This document shows, one piece after another, positions 1 through 6,626 of a stretch of DNA of 14,287 nt. The first letter of the stretch is position 1. Every line of letters starts with the position of its first letter. Made by a program: the position numbers and the translations under genes. Source of the DNA: Geoglobus sp. (GTDB lineage: Archaea; Halobacteriota; Archaeoglobi; Archaeoglobales; Archaeoglobaceae); the NCBI GenBank assembly GCA_027016965.1, contig JALURI010000106.1, positions 1-14,287 on the forward strand, written 5' to 3'. The notes under the pieces were generated by a model, which saw only the letters and a list, made by a program, of their open reading frames with translations, was not told the origin of the DNA and ran no database searches.

Positions 1-449
1 ATGGAGGAAACATCAACAACAATTATTATCAGATCTGCATTTCTTATGGCCGCAAGAATCTCCCTGCCTCTTCCCTTCCCTTTGGATGCACCTTCAATTA
101 TTCCCGGAACATCGACAATCTGGATTTTTGCACCGTTGTGTTCAAGCATCCCAGGCACAGGCTTCAAGGTGGTGAAATCATACTCGCCCACCTGACTTTT
201 TGCACCTGTGAGGGCGTTGAGAATCGTGGACTTACCGACAGATGGATAGCCAACAAGGACTGCGGTTGCATCTCCCTCTTTCTTTATTGCAAAGTGGTCT
301 CCACCTGTTTTCTTTCTCTGCTTCTCAGCCTCTTCCTTAAGTCTTGCGAGCTTTGCCTTGAGTCTGCCTATGTGATGTTCTGTTGCCTTGTTATAAGGAG
401 TATTTCTGATTTCCTCCTCAAGTCTCCTTATTTCATCCTGTATGTCCAT
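1..449 (-). CDS. DRG-family GTP-binding protein (N-terminal part; 3' end off the left edge)
   Basis: Developmentally regulated GTP-binding (DRG, Obg-related) GTPase, a translation-associated P-loop GTPase universal in archaea and eukaryotes. Only the first 149 codons are present; the frame is still open at base 1. Visible parts are a basic, coiled N-terminal helical segment (about residues 1-55, rich in Glu, Lys and Arg), the Walker A/G1 loop GYPSVGKST (67-75), the family's FTTL switch I segment (92-95), the G3 motif DVPG (113-116), and the following [14 protein letters not shown] stretch (116-129), which is typical of DRG. The G4 motif (NKxD), the inserted S5D2L domain and the TGS domain would lie beyond the window. 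The ATG at 449 follows leuC by 49 bases on the same strand. No clear Shine-Dalgarno precedes it, so translation may be leaderless. Family assignment is secure; the cellular role is inferred from the family. Confidence 0.93.
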   Translation of the reverse strand, partial: MDIQDEIRRLEEEIRNTPYNKATEHHIGRLKAKLARLKEEAEKQRKKTGGDHFAIKKEGDATAVLVGYPSVGKSTILNALTGAKSQVGEYDFTTLKPVPGMLEHNGAKIQIVDVPGIIEGASKGKGRGREILAAIRNADLIIIVVDVSS

Positions 450-470
450 TGAGTCTCAGGTTGCCCGTGC

Positions 471-480
471 TTAATAAAAA
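471..480 (-). promoter_or_regulatory. Possible TATA box of the DRG GTPase gene, overlapping a T-run after leuC
   Basis: On the minus strand the 49-base gap reads a T5 run followed by ATTAA, centred about 26 bases before the GTPase ATG. It could be a TATA-like element for a nearly leaderless transcript, an oligo-T terminator for leuC, or both. The match is weak and the genes may simply be co-transcribed. Confidence 0.3.
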
Positions 481-498
481 CCTTAGGCAAAATGAAGT

Positions 499-1758
499 TT
501 ACAGGTACTTCCTCGGATCTGCTATCTTTCCCTCTATCGCTGTTGCTGTTGCTGTAGCAGGTGATGCAAGGTATATCTCAGCCTCAGGATTCCCCATTCT
601 ACCTCTGAAATTCCTGTTCTGTGTTGAAACACAGACCTCCCCATCAGCAAGTATCCCCATGTGGATACCAACACACGGACCACAGCCTGGTGGAATTACA
701 ACACCACCTGCCGAAACTATTGTCCTGATGTATCTGAGCTCGTCTGCTTTAAGGTAAATTTCCCTGCTGGCAGGTCCAACAATGAACCTTACATTTTCAG
801 CAATTTTTCTTCCTTTGAGCATTTTTGCAACTGTTTCAATGTCGCTCAGCCTGCCGTTTGTACATGTGCCCACAAACACCTGGTCTACATGTGTGCCTTC
901 AACATCGCTTACTGGAGATACGTTATCAACGTTATGGGGCCTGGCAACAAGAGGTTCAACATCATTTGCATCAAAAAACAGCTCTTTCTCATATACAGCA
1001 TTCTCATCTGGCTCAATGATCCTGAATTTATCTTCTCTTCCTCTCTCTATCAGGAATCTTCTTGTTTCATTATCACTTTTGAAAAGCCCTGCCTTTGCAC
1101 CGCATTCAATTGCCATATTTGCCATTGTCAGTCTTCCATCCATGTGCATTGAATCTGCTGTTTCACCCTGAAATTCAAGAGTCTTGTAGGTTGCACCATC
1201 CACACCGAGTTTTCCAATTATCGATAGCATCAGGTCTTTTGGGAATACTCCTGTGCCGAGTTTTCCATTAATCTCAATCCTGAATGTCTCTGGAATCCTG
1301 AACCAGTTTTTTTTCAGAGCGATTGCTATGGCAACATCTGTCGATCCCATGCCTGTCGAAAAGGCTCCAACAGCCCCGTAAGTGCATGTATGGCTGTCAG
1401 CTCCTACAACAAGATCTCCCGGATTCACATACCTTTCAATCATAAGCTGATGGATTATCCCCTCTCCAGGAGGATTGAAATCAGCTCCAATTTTTTCTGA
1501 AAATTCTCTTATCAGCTTCTGATCATTGCTTAACTCTTTTCTTGGAGATGGAGCAGCATGATCTACGAAAAAGTGGGTGATCGTGGCTCCCCTTATTTTT
1601 TCATAAGAAAATCCCAATGACTGGATCTGATTTATTGTAAGAGGTGCTGTGCCATCCTGAAGGGCTATCTGATCAATTTTTGCAATAACAATATCTCCGG
1701 CAAAAGCATCCTGTCCGCTTTTCTCAGAAAATATTTTTTCAGCTATGGTTTTACCCAT
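499..1758 (-). CDS. leuC: 3-isopropylmalate dehydratase family, large subunit (LeuC/HacA type)
   Basis: Large subunit (419 aa) of an aconitase-superfamily hydro-lyase that isomerises 2-isopropylmalate to 3-isopropylmalate in leucine synthesis. In archaea close relatives act on (R)-citramalate or homocitrate. The cluster ligands are visible: Cys299 in VFVGTCTNGR (294-303) and Cys359/Cys362 in GCGPCVG (358-364), which together bind a [4Fe-4S] cluster. ADSHTCTYG (120-128) and DHAAPSP (66-72) are further signatures. Length matches the short archaeal/thermophilic LeuC form (about 420 aa) rather than the longer bacterial enzyme (about 470). The small swivel-domain subunit, which largely decides substrate choice, is not in this window, so leucine versus citramalate or homocitrate use cannot be settled. 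A TATA-like element lies 27 bases upstream and no Shine-Dalgarno is seen, suggesting a near-leaderless mRNA distinct from acs. Confidence 0.92.
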   Translation of the reverse strand: MGKTIAEKIFSEKSGQDAFAGDIVIAKIDQIALQDGTAPLTINQIQSLGFSYEKIRGATITHFFVDHAAPSPRKELSNDQKLIREFSEKIGADFNPPGEGIIHQLMIERYVNPGDLVVGADSHTCTYGAVGAFSTGMGSTDVAIAIALKKNWFRIPETFRIEINGKLGTGVFPKDLMLSIIGKLGVDGATYKTLEFQGETADSMHMDGRLTMANMAIECGAKAGLFKSDNETRRFLIERGREDKFRIIEPDENAVYEKELFFDANDVEPLVARPHNVDNVSPVSDVEGTHVDQVFVGTCTNGRLSDIETVAKMLKGRKIAENVRFIVGPASREIYLKADELRYIRTIVSAGGVVIPPGCGPCVGIHMGILADGEVCVSTQNRNFRGRMGNPEAEIYLASPATATATAIEGKIADPRKYL

Positions 1759-1779
1759 GGAATTTCCGTGAAAGGATGA

Positions 1780-1790
1780 ATATTTAAAAA
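1780..1790 (-). promoter_or_regulatory. TATA box of leuC
   Basis: On the minus strand this reads TTTTTAAATAT, a good archaeal TATA box centred about 27 bases from the leuC ATG at 1758, so transcription would start at or just before the ATG. It lies only a few bases past the acs stop codon (1795-1797), so its leading T5 could also help end the acs transcript. Confidence 0.55.
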
Positions 1791-1794
1791 TTTT

Positions 1795-3699
1795 TTATTT
1801 TCCTGATGCTTCAACCACAACAATTCCCCTCTCACTCGGTTTCAGCTTCATGAGCGGTTCAATTGTTTCCGGGTTCACAATATAGCTCGACCTCTTCTTT
1901 CCCACCACGGCATCATATATTGCTCTTTTAGCAATTTTTCCGCTTGTCTTTGGAAGGTCTGAGACAAATACTACCAATCCCGGTCTTGCTATCTTTCCAA
2001 TGTCGTTTTCAACCTTCTCAATTATTTTTTCACCTGTTTCCTTTCCGGGACTTTCAGCTACTGCAAATACTCCGATAACATTTCCCTTAACTCTATCTGG
2101 TAAACCTATTGCTGAAACTTCTCTGATTTCAGGAACCTCTATCACAACCTGCTCAATTTCAGTCAAAGATATTCTGTGACCGCTTATGTTCAGAACATCG
2201 TCTGACCTGCCAACTATCCATATGTGCCCGTCTTCATCTGCATATGCATAATCTCCGGTGTAGTAAATTCTCTTCCCATATCTGCTCCAGTAAAATCTGA
2301 CGTAGCTTCTTGTGTCCCCATTCAGCTCAAGCATGATTCCAGGAAATGGCTTCATTATTGCAAGGTTCCCGATCTCAAAGGGCTTGACATGCTTTCCACC
2401 ATCATCAAGAATTGCCACCTCAAATCCAGGCAAGGGCTTTCCAACTGAAGCTGGTTTCATTGGTGTTAAGGAAGGAATCTGAGATACAACATGTCCTCCT
2501 GTCTCTGTTTGCCACCACGTGTTGACAATTGGAATTTTCTCCTTTCCCACTTCTCTGTAAAGCCATATCCAGGTTTCAGGTTCTATTGGCTCACCCACAG
2601 TTCCCATGAGCCTGACCGTTGAGATATCGTACTCAGATGGATCACATGTCTGTATCATTCTGACAAGAGTTGGAACTGTATAGAAGATTGTGACACCATA
2701 CTCTTCAATTATCTCAAAAGTTCTGCACTTATCAGGGTAGTCAGGTGCACCCTCGTAAATCAGAACTGTTGATCCAACTGAAAGTGGACCATAAACAGCA
2801 TAGCTGTGTCCTGTTATCCATCCAAGACTTGCTGTGGTCCATATTATATCATTCTCCTTTAAATCCAGAACTGTTTTTGATGTTGCATGGACATGAACAA
2901 GATACCCTCCCGTTGAATGAACCACACCTTTTGGTTCAGCTGATGATCCACTTGTGTACATTATGAAAAGGGGATGATTTGAGTCCAGTATTTCTGCCCT
3001 GAATTTTCCTTTTCTCAGAAGATCACGATACCATACGTCTCTCTCCTCTGAAAAATCTATCTCATTTCCTGCTCTTTTAACAACAACAACCTTTTTCACA
3101 GTTCCAGATAGCTCAACAGCCTTGTCAGCCTTTTCCTTGAGGTTTATCAGATTGCCTCTCCTGTAATATCCATCTGCGGTTATGAGAAAATCAGCCCTGC
3201 TGTCTTTGATCCTGAATCCTGCAGACCTCGCACTGAAACCTTCGAAAATGTAGATGTGTGTTGCTCCGATTCTGGCACATGCCAGCATGGATACTACTCC
3301 TTCAGGAATGTTTGGCATGTAGATTGCAACCTTTGAACCTCTCTCAACCCCAATCGATCTCAACCCATTTGCAAATGCATTGACCTCTCTGAACAGCTGA
3401 TAGTACGTGTAAGTTCTTTTCTCTGCATTTTCACCTTCCCACAGTATGGCAATCTTGTTTTTCTTATGTGCATGTCTGTCAACACAGTTGTAGCTGGCAT
3501 TGAGCTTCCCACCTACGAAAAATCTGAAAAACGGTGCTTTGGAATCATCAAAAAATTTTTCCCAAGGCTCAAACCACTCAAGTTCCCCTGCAAACCCCTC
3601 CCAGAACTCTACCCAGTTCTCATGTGCTCGGGAATAAATCGATGGATCCCTGATGTTTGCCTGTTTAACAAACTCTCCCGGTGGATATATCCCGCTCAT
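1795..3699 (-). CDS. acs: AMP-forming acetyl-CoA synthetase-like acyl-CoA synthetase
   Basis: ANL-superfamily adenylating enzyme (634 aa) of the acetyl-CoA synthetase subfamily, which turns a short carboxylate, ATP and CoA into acyl-CoA, AMP and PPi. Motifs in order: GFSARSAGFRI (154-164), P-loop YTSGSSAEPKG (248-258), GWITGHSYAVYGPL (293-306), WWQTETGG (395-402), TGD (481-483), hinge region DVLNISGHR (501-509), and the C-terminal catalytic loop LPKTSGKIAKR (582-592) with the acetylatable Lys588. The second Trp of WWQTE is the residue that restricts the pocket to acetate in characterised Acs enzymes. Several signatures deviate from canonical Acs: EGFS for GGFS, SLGW for DVGW, SSAEPKG for STGxPKG, and a one-residue-shorter PKTSGK for PKTRSGK. 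It may therefore be a paralogue with shifted substrate use or activity. A TATA box lies 36 bases upstream and a GTGAT sequence just before the ATG could act as a Shine-Dalgarno. Confidence 0.88.
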   Translation of the reverse strand: MSGIYPPGEFVKQANIRDPSIYSRAHENWVEFWEGFAGELEWFEPWEKFFDDSKAPFFRFFVGGKLNASYNCVDRHAHKKNKIAILWEGENAEKRTYTYYQLFREVNAFANGLRSIGVERGSKVAIYMPNIPEGVVSMLACARIGATHIYIFEGFSARSAGFRIKDSRADFLITADGYYRRGNLINLKEKADKAVELSGTVKKVVVVKRAGNEIDFSEERDVWYRDLLRKGKFRAEILDSNHPLFIMYTSGSSAEPKGVVHSTGGYLVHVHATSKTVLDLKENDIIWTTASLGWITGHSYAVYGPLSVGSTVLIYEGAPDYPDKCRTFEIIEEYGVTIFYTVPTLVRMIQTCDPSEYDISTVRLMGTVGEPIEPETWIWLYREVGKEKIPIVNTWWQTETGGHVVSQIPSLTPMKPASVGKPLPGFEVAILDDGGKHVKPFEIGNLAIMKPFPGIMLELNGDTRSYVRFYWSRYGKRIYYTGDYAYADEDGHIWIVGRSDDVLNISGHRISLTEIEQVVIEVPEIREVSAIGLPDRVKGNVIGVFAVAESPGKETGEKIIEKVENDIGKIARPGLVVFVSDLPKTSGKIAKRAIYDAVVGKKRSSYIVNPETIEPLMKLKPSERGIVVVEASGK

Positions 3700-3730
3700 A
3701 ATCTATCACTATTAATAATGCCATGTCATC

Positions 3731-3740
3731 GTTATTTAAG
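3731..3740 (-). promoter_or_regulatory. TATA box of acs
   Basis: Minus strand CTTAAATAAC, preceded by a purine-rich stretch like a BRE. Its centre is about 36 bases from the acs ATG, predicting a roughly 10-base leader that contains a GTGAT Shine-Dalgarno-like sequence close to the start. Confidence 0.5.
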
Positions 3741-3825
3741 GGTTTTTATTTTCCCCAAAAAAGATGGGTTAATAAGATTCCACTAAATTTTTGATATCCG
3801 ATAATCCAGCAACCATAACCTTCGC

Positions 3826-3838
3826 CAAAAATATTATA
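3826..3838 (+). promoter_or_regulatory. TATA box of the glutaredoxin/FTR operon
   Basis: The stretch CCAAAAATATTATA ends here, with its AT core centred about 28 bases before the ATG at 3861. The mRNA would be leaderless or nearly so. It shares the 161-base divergent gap with the acs promoter, with about 85 bases between the two boxes. Confidence 0.45.
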
Positions 3839-3860
3839 CTGAATACTGCCAACAGAAATC

Positions 3861-4118
3861 ATGGTCAGAGTTTATGCCCTAACAACCTGCCCTTACTGTA
3901 AGAAGACTCTCAAATTCCTGGAAGAAAATGGAATAGAACCGGATGTGATTTTCATTGATAAACTGGATTCCGAAAAAAGGGAGATGGCAATGAGAGAAGC
4001 TTACAGCCATGCAGGAATGTATGCGGTTCCTGTTGTTGTTCACAATGATACTGTAATAGTGGGATTTGACAGGGAAAAGCTGGAAAGGCTTGTGAAGGAG
4101 ATCAAAAATGAGTCCTGA
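3861..4118 (+). CDS. Glutaredoxin-like thiol:disulfide oxidoreductase (CPYC)
   Basis: Small cytoplasmic thioredoxin-fold protein of 85 aa. The active site CPYC (Cys10-Cys13) is the classical dithiol glutaredoxin motif, the cis-proline is Pro57 in AVPVV, and VGFD (67-70) matches the end of the fold in glutaredoxin/NrdH-like proteins. The family reduces protein disulfides or feeds ribonucleotide reductase. Archaea of this type generally lack glutathione, so electrons probably come from another donor. The next gene, overlapping by 11 bases, encodes a ferredoxin:thioredoxin-reductase catalytic subunit, which is the obvious candidate reductase. That pairing is an inference from gene order. A NrdH-like role cannot be excluded. 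Confidence 0.9.
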   Translation: MVRVYALTTCPYCKKTLKFLEENGIEPDVIFIDKLDSEKREMAMREAYSHAGMYAVPVVVHNDTVIVGFDREKLERLVKEIKNES

Positions 4119-4449
4119 GGAATATCTGACTGTTATTGAGAAAATAGCAATGTCCAAAAAATGGAAGCCAAATCCAGACAGAGAAATACTTCTTGAACTT
4201 GCAAGAGGTCTATTGGAGAACAGAAGAAGATACGGCAGGACTTACTGTCCATGCAGAATAGTGACGGGAAATTACGATATCGATAAAAAAATAATCTGTC
4301 CCTGCGTTTATGCCCGGAGTGATATTGATGAGTACGGAAGATGTTTTTGCGGACTTTATGTAAGCAAAGAAGTTTTTGAAGGAAAAAGGGAAACTCCAGT
4401 GGCAATTCCTGACAGGCATGCAGAACTGATATTCACTTCAGACAAATGA
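4108..4449 (+). CDS. ftrB: Ferredoxin:thioredoxin (disulfide) reductase, catalytic subunit
   Basis: Beta/catalytic subunit of the ferredoxin:thioredoxin reductase family (113 aa), which uses a [4Fe-4S] cluster beside a redox-active disulfide to pass electrons one at a time from ferredoxin to a target disulfide. All six family cysteines are present in three CxC pairs: CPC (47-49), CPC (64-66) and CFC (79-81). In the chloroplast/cyanobacterial enzyme the last pair is CHC, whose His helps catalysis; here it is Phe. No variable (alpha) subunit is nearby, as is usual outside oxygenic phototrophs. The start at 4108 is supported by a Shine-Dalgarno GGAGAT (4097-4102) lying inside the glutaredoxin gene. 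The 11-base overlap suggests translational coupling and a shared redox pathway. The 3' end overlaps the opposing Cas4-like gene by 17 bases. Confidence 0.92.
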   Translation: MSPEEYLTVIEKIAMSKKWKPNPDREILLELARGLLENRRRYGRTYCPCRIVTGNYDIDKKIICPCVYARSDIDEYGRCFCGLYVSKEVFEGKRETPVAIPDRHAELIFTSDK

Positions 4450-4936
4450 AGGAGTAATTGCAGAATCTGCACTGTTTCAGATTTCTTCTGTAATTTCCAG
4501 AATGTATCCTGTCGAAAAAAGCTATGCTTTCCTCAAACAATCTGCTGCTGAAATCAAATCTGTATTCCCTGAATTTTTTTCCATTGAACTCGATAACAGA
4601 TCCATTTTTCTTCCCTGACATTCCGAGGTAAAGATTCAGCTGTCCAATCCAGTTTTTTGGAGGTTTTCTGAATTTAATTACATGTTTCACCTCGTAAATC
4701 CTTGAAGGAGTCATGAAATCCGCCCTTCCTGTAATTGTGTAGTCCTCAGCAACATATTTGAGTCTGATCTGCTCCTGAAATCTCTCATTTCGTTTTCTGA
4801 GGTATTTCTTAAATTCATCCTCAGCTAACCTCCCCTTCCTGACATATTCAGAAGGGAATTTATCATATTCAGGATATTTTGTTTTCAGGTATATCCAGTA
4901 AGGACATCTGAAAACCCATGATGCCTTGTATCTCAC
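4433..4936 (-). CDS. Cas4-like PD-(D/E)XK exonuclease family protein, solo
   Basis: Protein of 167 aa with the layout of the Cas4/RecB-like nuclease superfamily. One N-terminal cysteine (Cys11 in FRCPYW) and three C-terminal ones (Cys156, Cys159, Cys165) match the four ligands of the Cas4 iron-sulfur cluster. The nuclease core is visible as GRLAEDEF (35-42), GRADF with Asp73, YEVKH with Glu82 and Lys84, and QLNLY (99-103), the QxxxY motif. The likely activity is metal-dependent DNA exonuclease or flap cleavage. No cas1, cas2, effector genes or repeats lie in the window, so it is more likely a stand-alone DUF83/Cas4-like repair nuclease than a CRISPR adaptation factor. The first possible start after an in-frame TAG (4958-4960) is GTG at 4936, with GTGA seven bases upstream as a weak Shine-Dalgarno. 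It lies 69 bases downstream of the aspartate kinase gene on the same strand. Confidence 0.8.
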   Translation of the reverse strand: MRYKASWVFRCPYWIYLKTKYPEYDKFPSEYVRKGRLAEDEFKKYLRKRNERFQEQIRLKYVAEDYTITGRADFMTPSRIYEVKHVIKFRKPPKNWIGQLNLYLGMSGKKNGSVIEFNGKKFREYRFDFSSRLFEESIAFFDRIHSGNYRRNLKQCRFCNYSFICLK

Positions 4937-4959
4937 ACGGAATTCACTGACCTGAAGCT

Positions 4960-4965
4960 AAAAAA
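4960..4965 (-). terminator. Oligo-T terminator after the aspartate kinase gene
   Basis: On the minus strand the 69-base gap past the aspartate kinase stop has a T5 run (4988-4992) and then a T6 run here. Oligo-T tracts without a hairpin are the usual archaeal intrinsic terminators. Read-through into the Cas4-like gene remains possible, since I see no convincing promoter in the gap. Confidence 0.4.
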
Positions 4966-5005
4966 CAGTTATGTGCAGAGTGAAAGTAAAAACACAGCCA
5001 AAGCA

Positions 5006-6394
5006 TCAGGAAGAAAGTCCAAATTCTTCATGCAAAACCCTTACAGCTTTTCTGCCCTCATCCCTTCTGACAACAAGGCTGACGTTGTATTCGCTACAGC
5101 TCTGACTTATCATAACCACATTGATTCTGTTTTTCCCAAGAGCTGAGAATATTCTACCAGCGACTCCAGGAGTTCCTGCCATTCCGGCTCCAACAGCACT
5201 TATGACTGCAATATCCTCTATTTTACCAATCCTTCCTGCTCCATTAAGTGTTTCTTCAAGAGCTTTCACAGCTCTGTTGGTATCTGACTCATCAACAACT
5301 ATGGACAGATTCAGTTCTGAAGAGCTCTGAGAAACCATTATGACGTGTACTTTGTTTTCAGCCAGTTTTTTGAATACATCTGCCATTATCTCTGCAAAAT
5401 CAAAGCCAGCACCACTTATGTTGATTATCGAAACCTTTTCAATCAGGCTTATTGCCTTTACTATATCCTTTGTCGATCTGATGCTCTCCCGGATAACAGT
5501 TCCATCTGCATCAGGATTAAATGTATTCTTTATTCTGACAGGAATCCTTTTTTTCATTACAGGCTCAAGTGCCTTTGGATGGAGAATTTTAGCACCGAAA
5601 TGGGAGAGTTCCATTGCCTCCTGATAACTTATTTCGCTGATCAGCTTTGCTTCAGGAACTATTTTTGGATCTGTTGTCATCACCCCATCAACCTCCTTCC
5701 AAAGCCAGACTTCATCAGCATTAAGTGCTGAGGCTATCAGAGTGGCTGTGAGATCGCTTCCACCTCTCCCAAGAGTTGTAATCGTTCCATTTTTCGTTAC
5801 ACCTGTGAATCCTGAGACCACAGGTACTGTCTTTTTCAAAGATACCAACGGTTCAAGTCTGCTCTTTATCGTTCCATAAACTTCAGGAAGAGGTTTAGCT
5901 CTGCCAAACGTTTCATCAGTGATTATGCCTGCATCTCCACCTTCCAGAGCAAGACTGTCCACACCGGATGAGAGAAGCGAGGCAGACAAAATCGGTGCAG
6001 ACAGTCTCTCACCAAAGGAGAGTATGTAGTCAAGACTTCTCGGTGTAAGCTCTCCAAGATAGTTGATCCCGAGCAAAACCTTTTCAAGTTCATCCAGAAG
6101 CTTGTCTATTTTCGAGAGAACTTTTGATTTTATCTCGTCATTCCTGACTGCCTCGTTAACAGCATCGTAATGTTTCTTCATCATCTCTGCAATGAAAAGC
6201 TTGATAAAGCCTGCAGACGGTTCGTTACAGCATTTTCTTGCTGCATGAACGAGTGAGTCTGTCACACCATGCATTGCCGAGGTGACAGCAACAATCTCAT
6301 TTTTGTTTGAAAACTTCTTTACAAGATTTGCACAGTGGAGAATGCTCCGCCCATCTTTAACACTTGCACCCCCGAATTTCATTACAACTCTCAT
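5006..6394 (-). CDS. lysC: Aspartate kinase with two C-terminal ACT domains
   Basis: Monofunctional aspartokinase (462 aa), the first step from aspartate to lysine, threonine, methionine and isoleucine precursors. The amino-acid kinase domain starts with the KFGG signature (6-9) and contains SFGERLSA (126-133), GFTGVT (195-200), GRGGSD (209-214) and the WLWKEVDGVMTTDP stretch (230-243). Two ACT domains (about 320-385 and 393-460) carry near-repeat motifs HVIMVSQSSSE and NVVMISQSCSE, and are the expected site of feedback inhibition by lysine or threonine. The frame is open to 6544, but the first 50 extra codons look non-coding. The ATG at 6394 begins the expected MRVVMKFGG, has GTGA a few bases upstream and a good TATA/BRE beyond it. 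No homoserine dehydrogenase or semialdehyde dehydrogenase gene is adjacent. Confidence 0.95.
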   Translation of the reverse strand: MRVVMKFGGASVKDGRSILHCANLVKKFSNKNEIVAVTSAMHGVTDSLVHAARKCCNEPSAGFIKLFIAEMMKKHYDAVNEAVRNDEIKSKVLSKIDKLLDELEKVLLGINYLGELTPRSLDYILSFGERLSAPILSASLLSSGVDSLALEGGDAGIITDETFGRAKPLPEVYGTIKSRLEPLVSLKKTVPVVSGFTGVTKNGTITTLGRGGSDLTATLIASALNADEVWLWKEVDGVMTTDPKIVPEAKLISEISYQEAMELSHFGAKILHPKALEPVMKKRIPVRIKNTFNPDADGTVIRESIRSTKDIVKAISLIEKVSIINISGAGFDFAEIMADVFKKLAENKVHVIMVSQSSSELNLSIVVDESDTNRAVKALEETLNGAGRIGKIEDIAVISAVGAGMAGTPGVAGRIFSALGKNRINVVMISQSCSEYNVSLVVRRDEGRKAVRVLHEEFGLSS

Positions 6395-6427
6395 CCAAGT
6401 CACAGAAATTTGTATGAGTTTATAATT

Positions 6428-6437
6428 TTTTATATTT
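6428..6437 (-). promoter_or_regulatory. BRE/TATA promoter of the aspartate kinase gene
   Basis: The minus strand reads GGAAATATAAAAAA, a textbook purine-rich BRE followed by a TATA core centred about 39 bases from the ATG at 6394. This predicts a leader of roughly 14 bases holding a GTGA Shine-Dalgarno-like motif (6400-6403). A second AT-rich core (6419-6428) lies nearer the start and could be used instead. Confidence 0.5.
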
Positions 6438-6533
6438 CCTTTAGTCAGGAAAACAGGGGGAAAAGATATATTGTGCCTGAGATAAAATAATATTGTGGAG
6501 AGATTCTGGTGCTGGAAATGGAAATTTGTCATC

Positions 6534-6555
6534 CCTGGATACATGTGTACCCGGG
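6534..6555. repeat. Imperfect inverted repeat in the lysC/radical SAM divergent gap
   Basis: Arms CCTGGATAC and GTACCCGGG pair around a four-base loop (6543-6546), with one G-T wobble and one A/C mismatch in a nine-pair stem. It is more GC-rich than the surrounding gap and its loop holds the ATG of the possible micro-gene. It may be an RNA hairpin or an operator; there is no following T-run close enough to make it a standard terminator. Confidence 0.4.
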
Positions 6556-6626
6556 AGCTCTGTAAATTCTATGTAATTAACGGTGGTTTTTGCATCCCCT
6601 GCGACTTAAAAAGGGTTCAGAAATAA
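6543..6626 (+). CDS. Possible small four-cysteine protein (27 aa, or 43 aa from an upstream GTG)
   Basis: Candidate only. Within the 341-base divergent gap a short plus-strand frame encodes 27 residues from ATG 6543. Cysteines fall at positions 2, 7, 17 and 20, including CIPC (17-20), a spacing that could bind one zinc or a small iron-sulfur cluster. The frame is open further upstream to a GTG at 6495, which would give 43 residues with an unusual WCWKWK segment. AT-rich, TATA-like stretches occur at 6462-6475 and 6482-6494, and a T6 run follows immediately after the stop codon. The Shine-Dalgarno is poor, and the ATG falls in the loop of an inverted repeat. I do not recognise the sequence. 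It could equally be chance, a remnant, or part of an untranslated leader. Confidence 0.3.
   Translation: MCTRELCKFYVINGGFCIPCDLKRVQK

Noticed and set aside
661..1171. Plus-strand frames across the leuC gene
   Set aside because: They are opposite a fully conserved LeuC reading frame and show no recognisable domains.
3700..3860. Search for a small gene or RNA in the acs/glutaredoxin divergent gap
   Set aside because: Only the two promoter elements are supported; short AT-rich repeats there look like ordinary intergenic sequence.
6395..6544. N-terminal extension of the aspartate kinase frame (50 codons)
   Set aside because: The extra residues look non-coding, contain the TATA/BRE region of the gene, and the family starts at the KFGG segment a few residues after ATG 6394.
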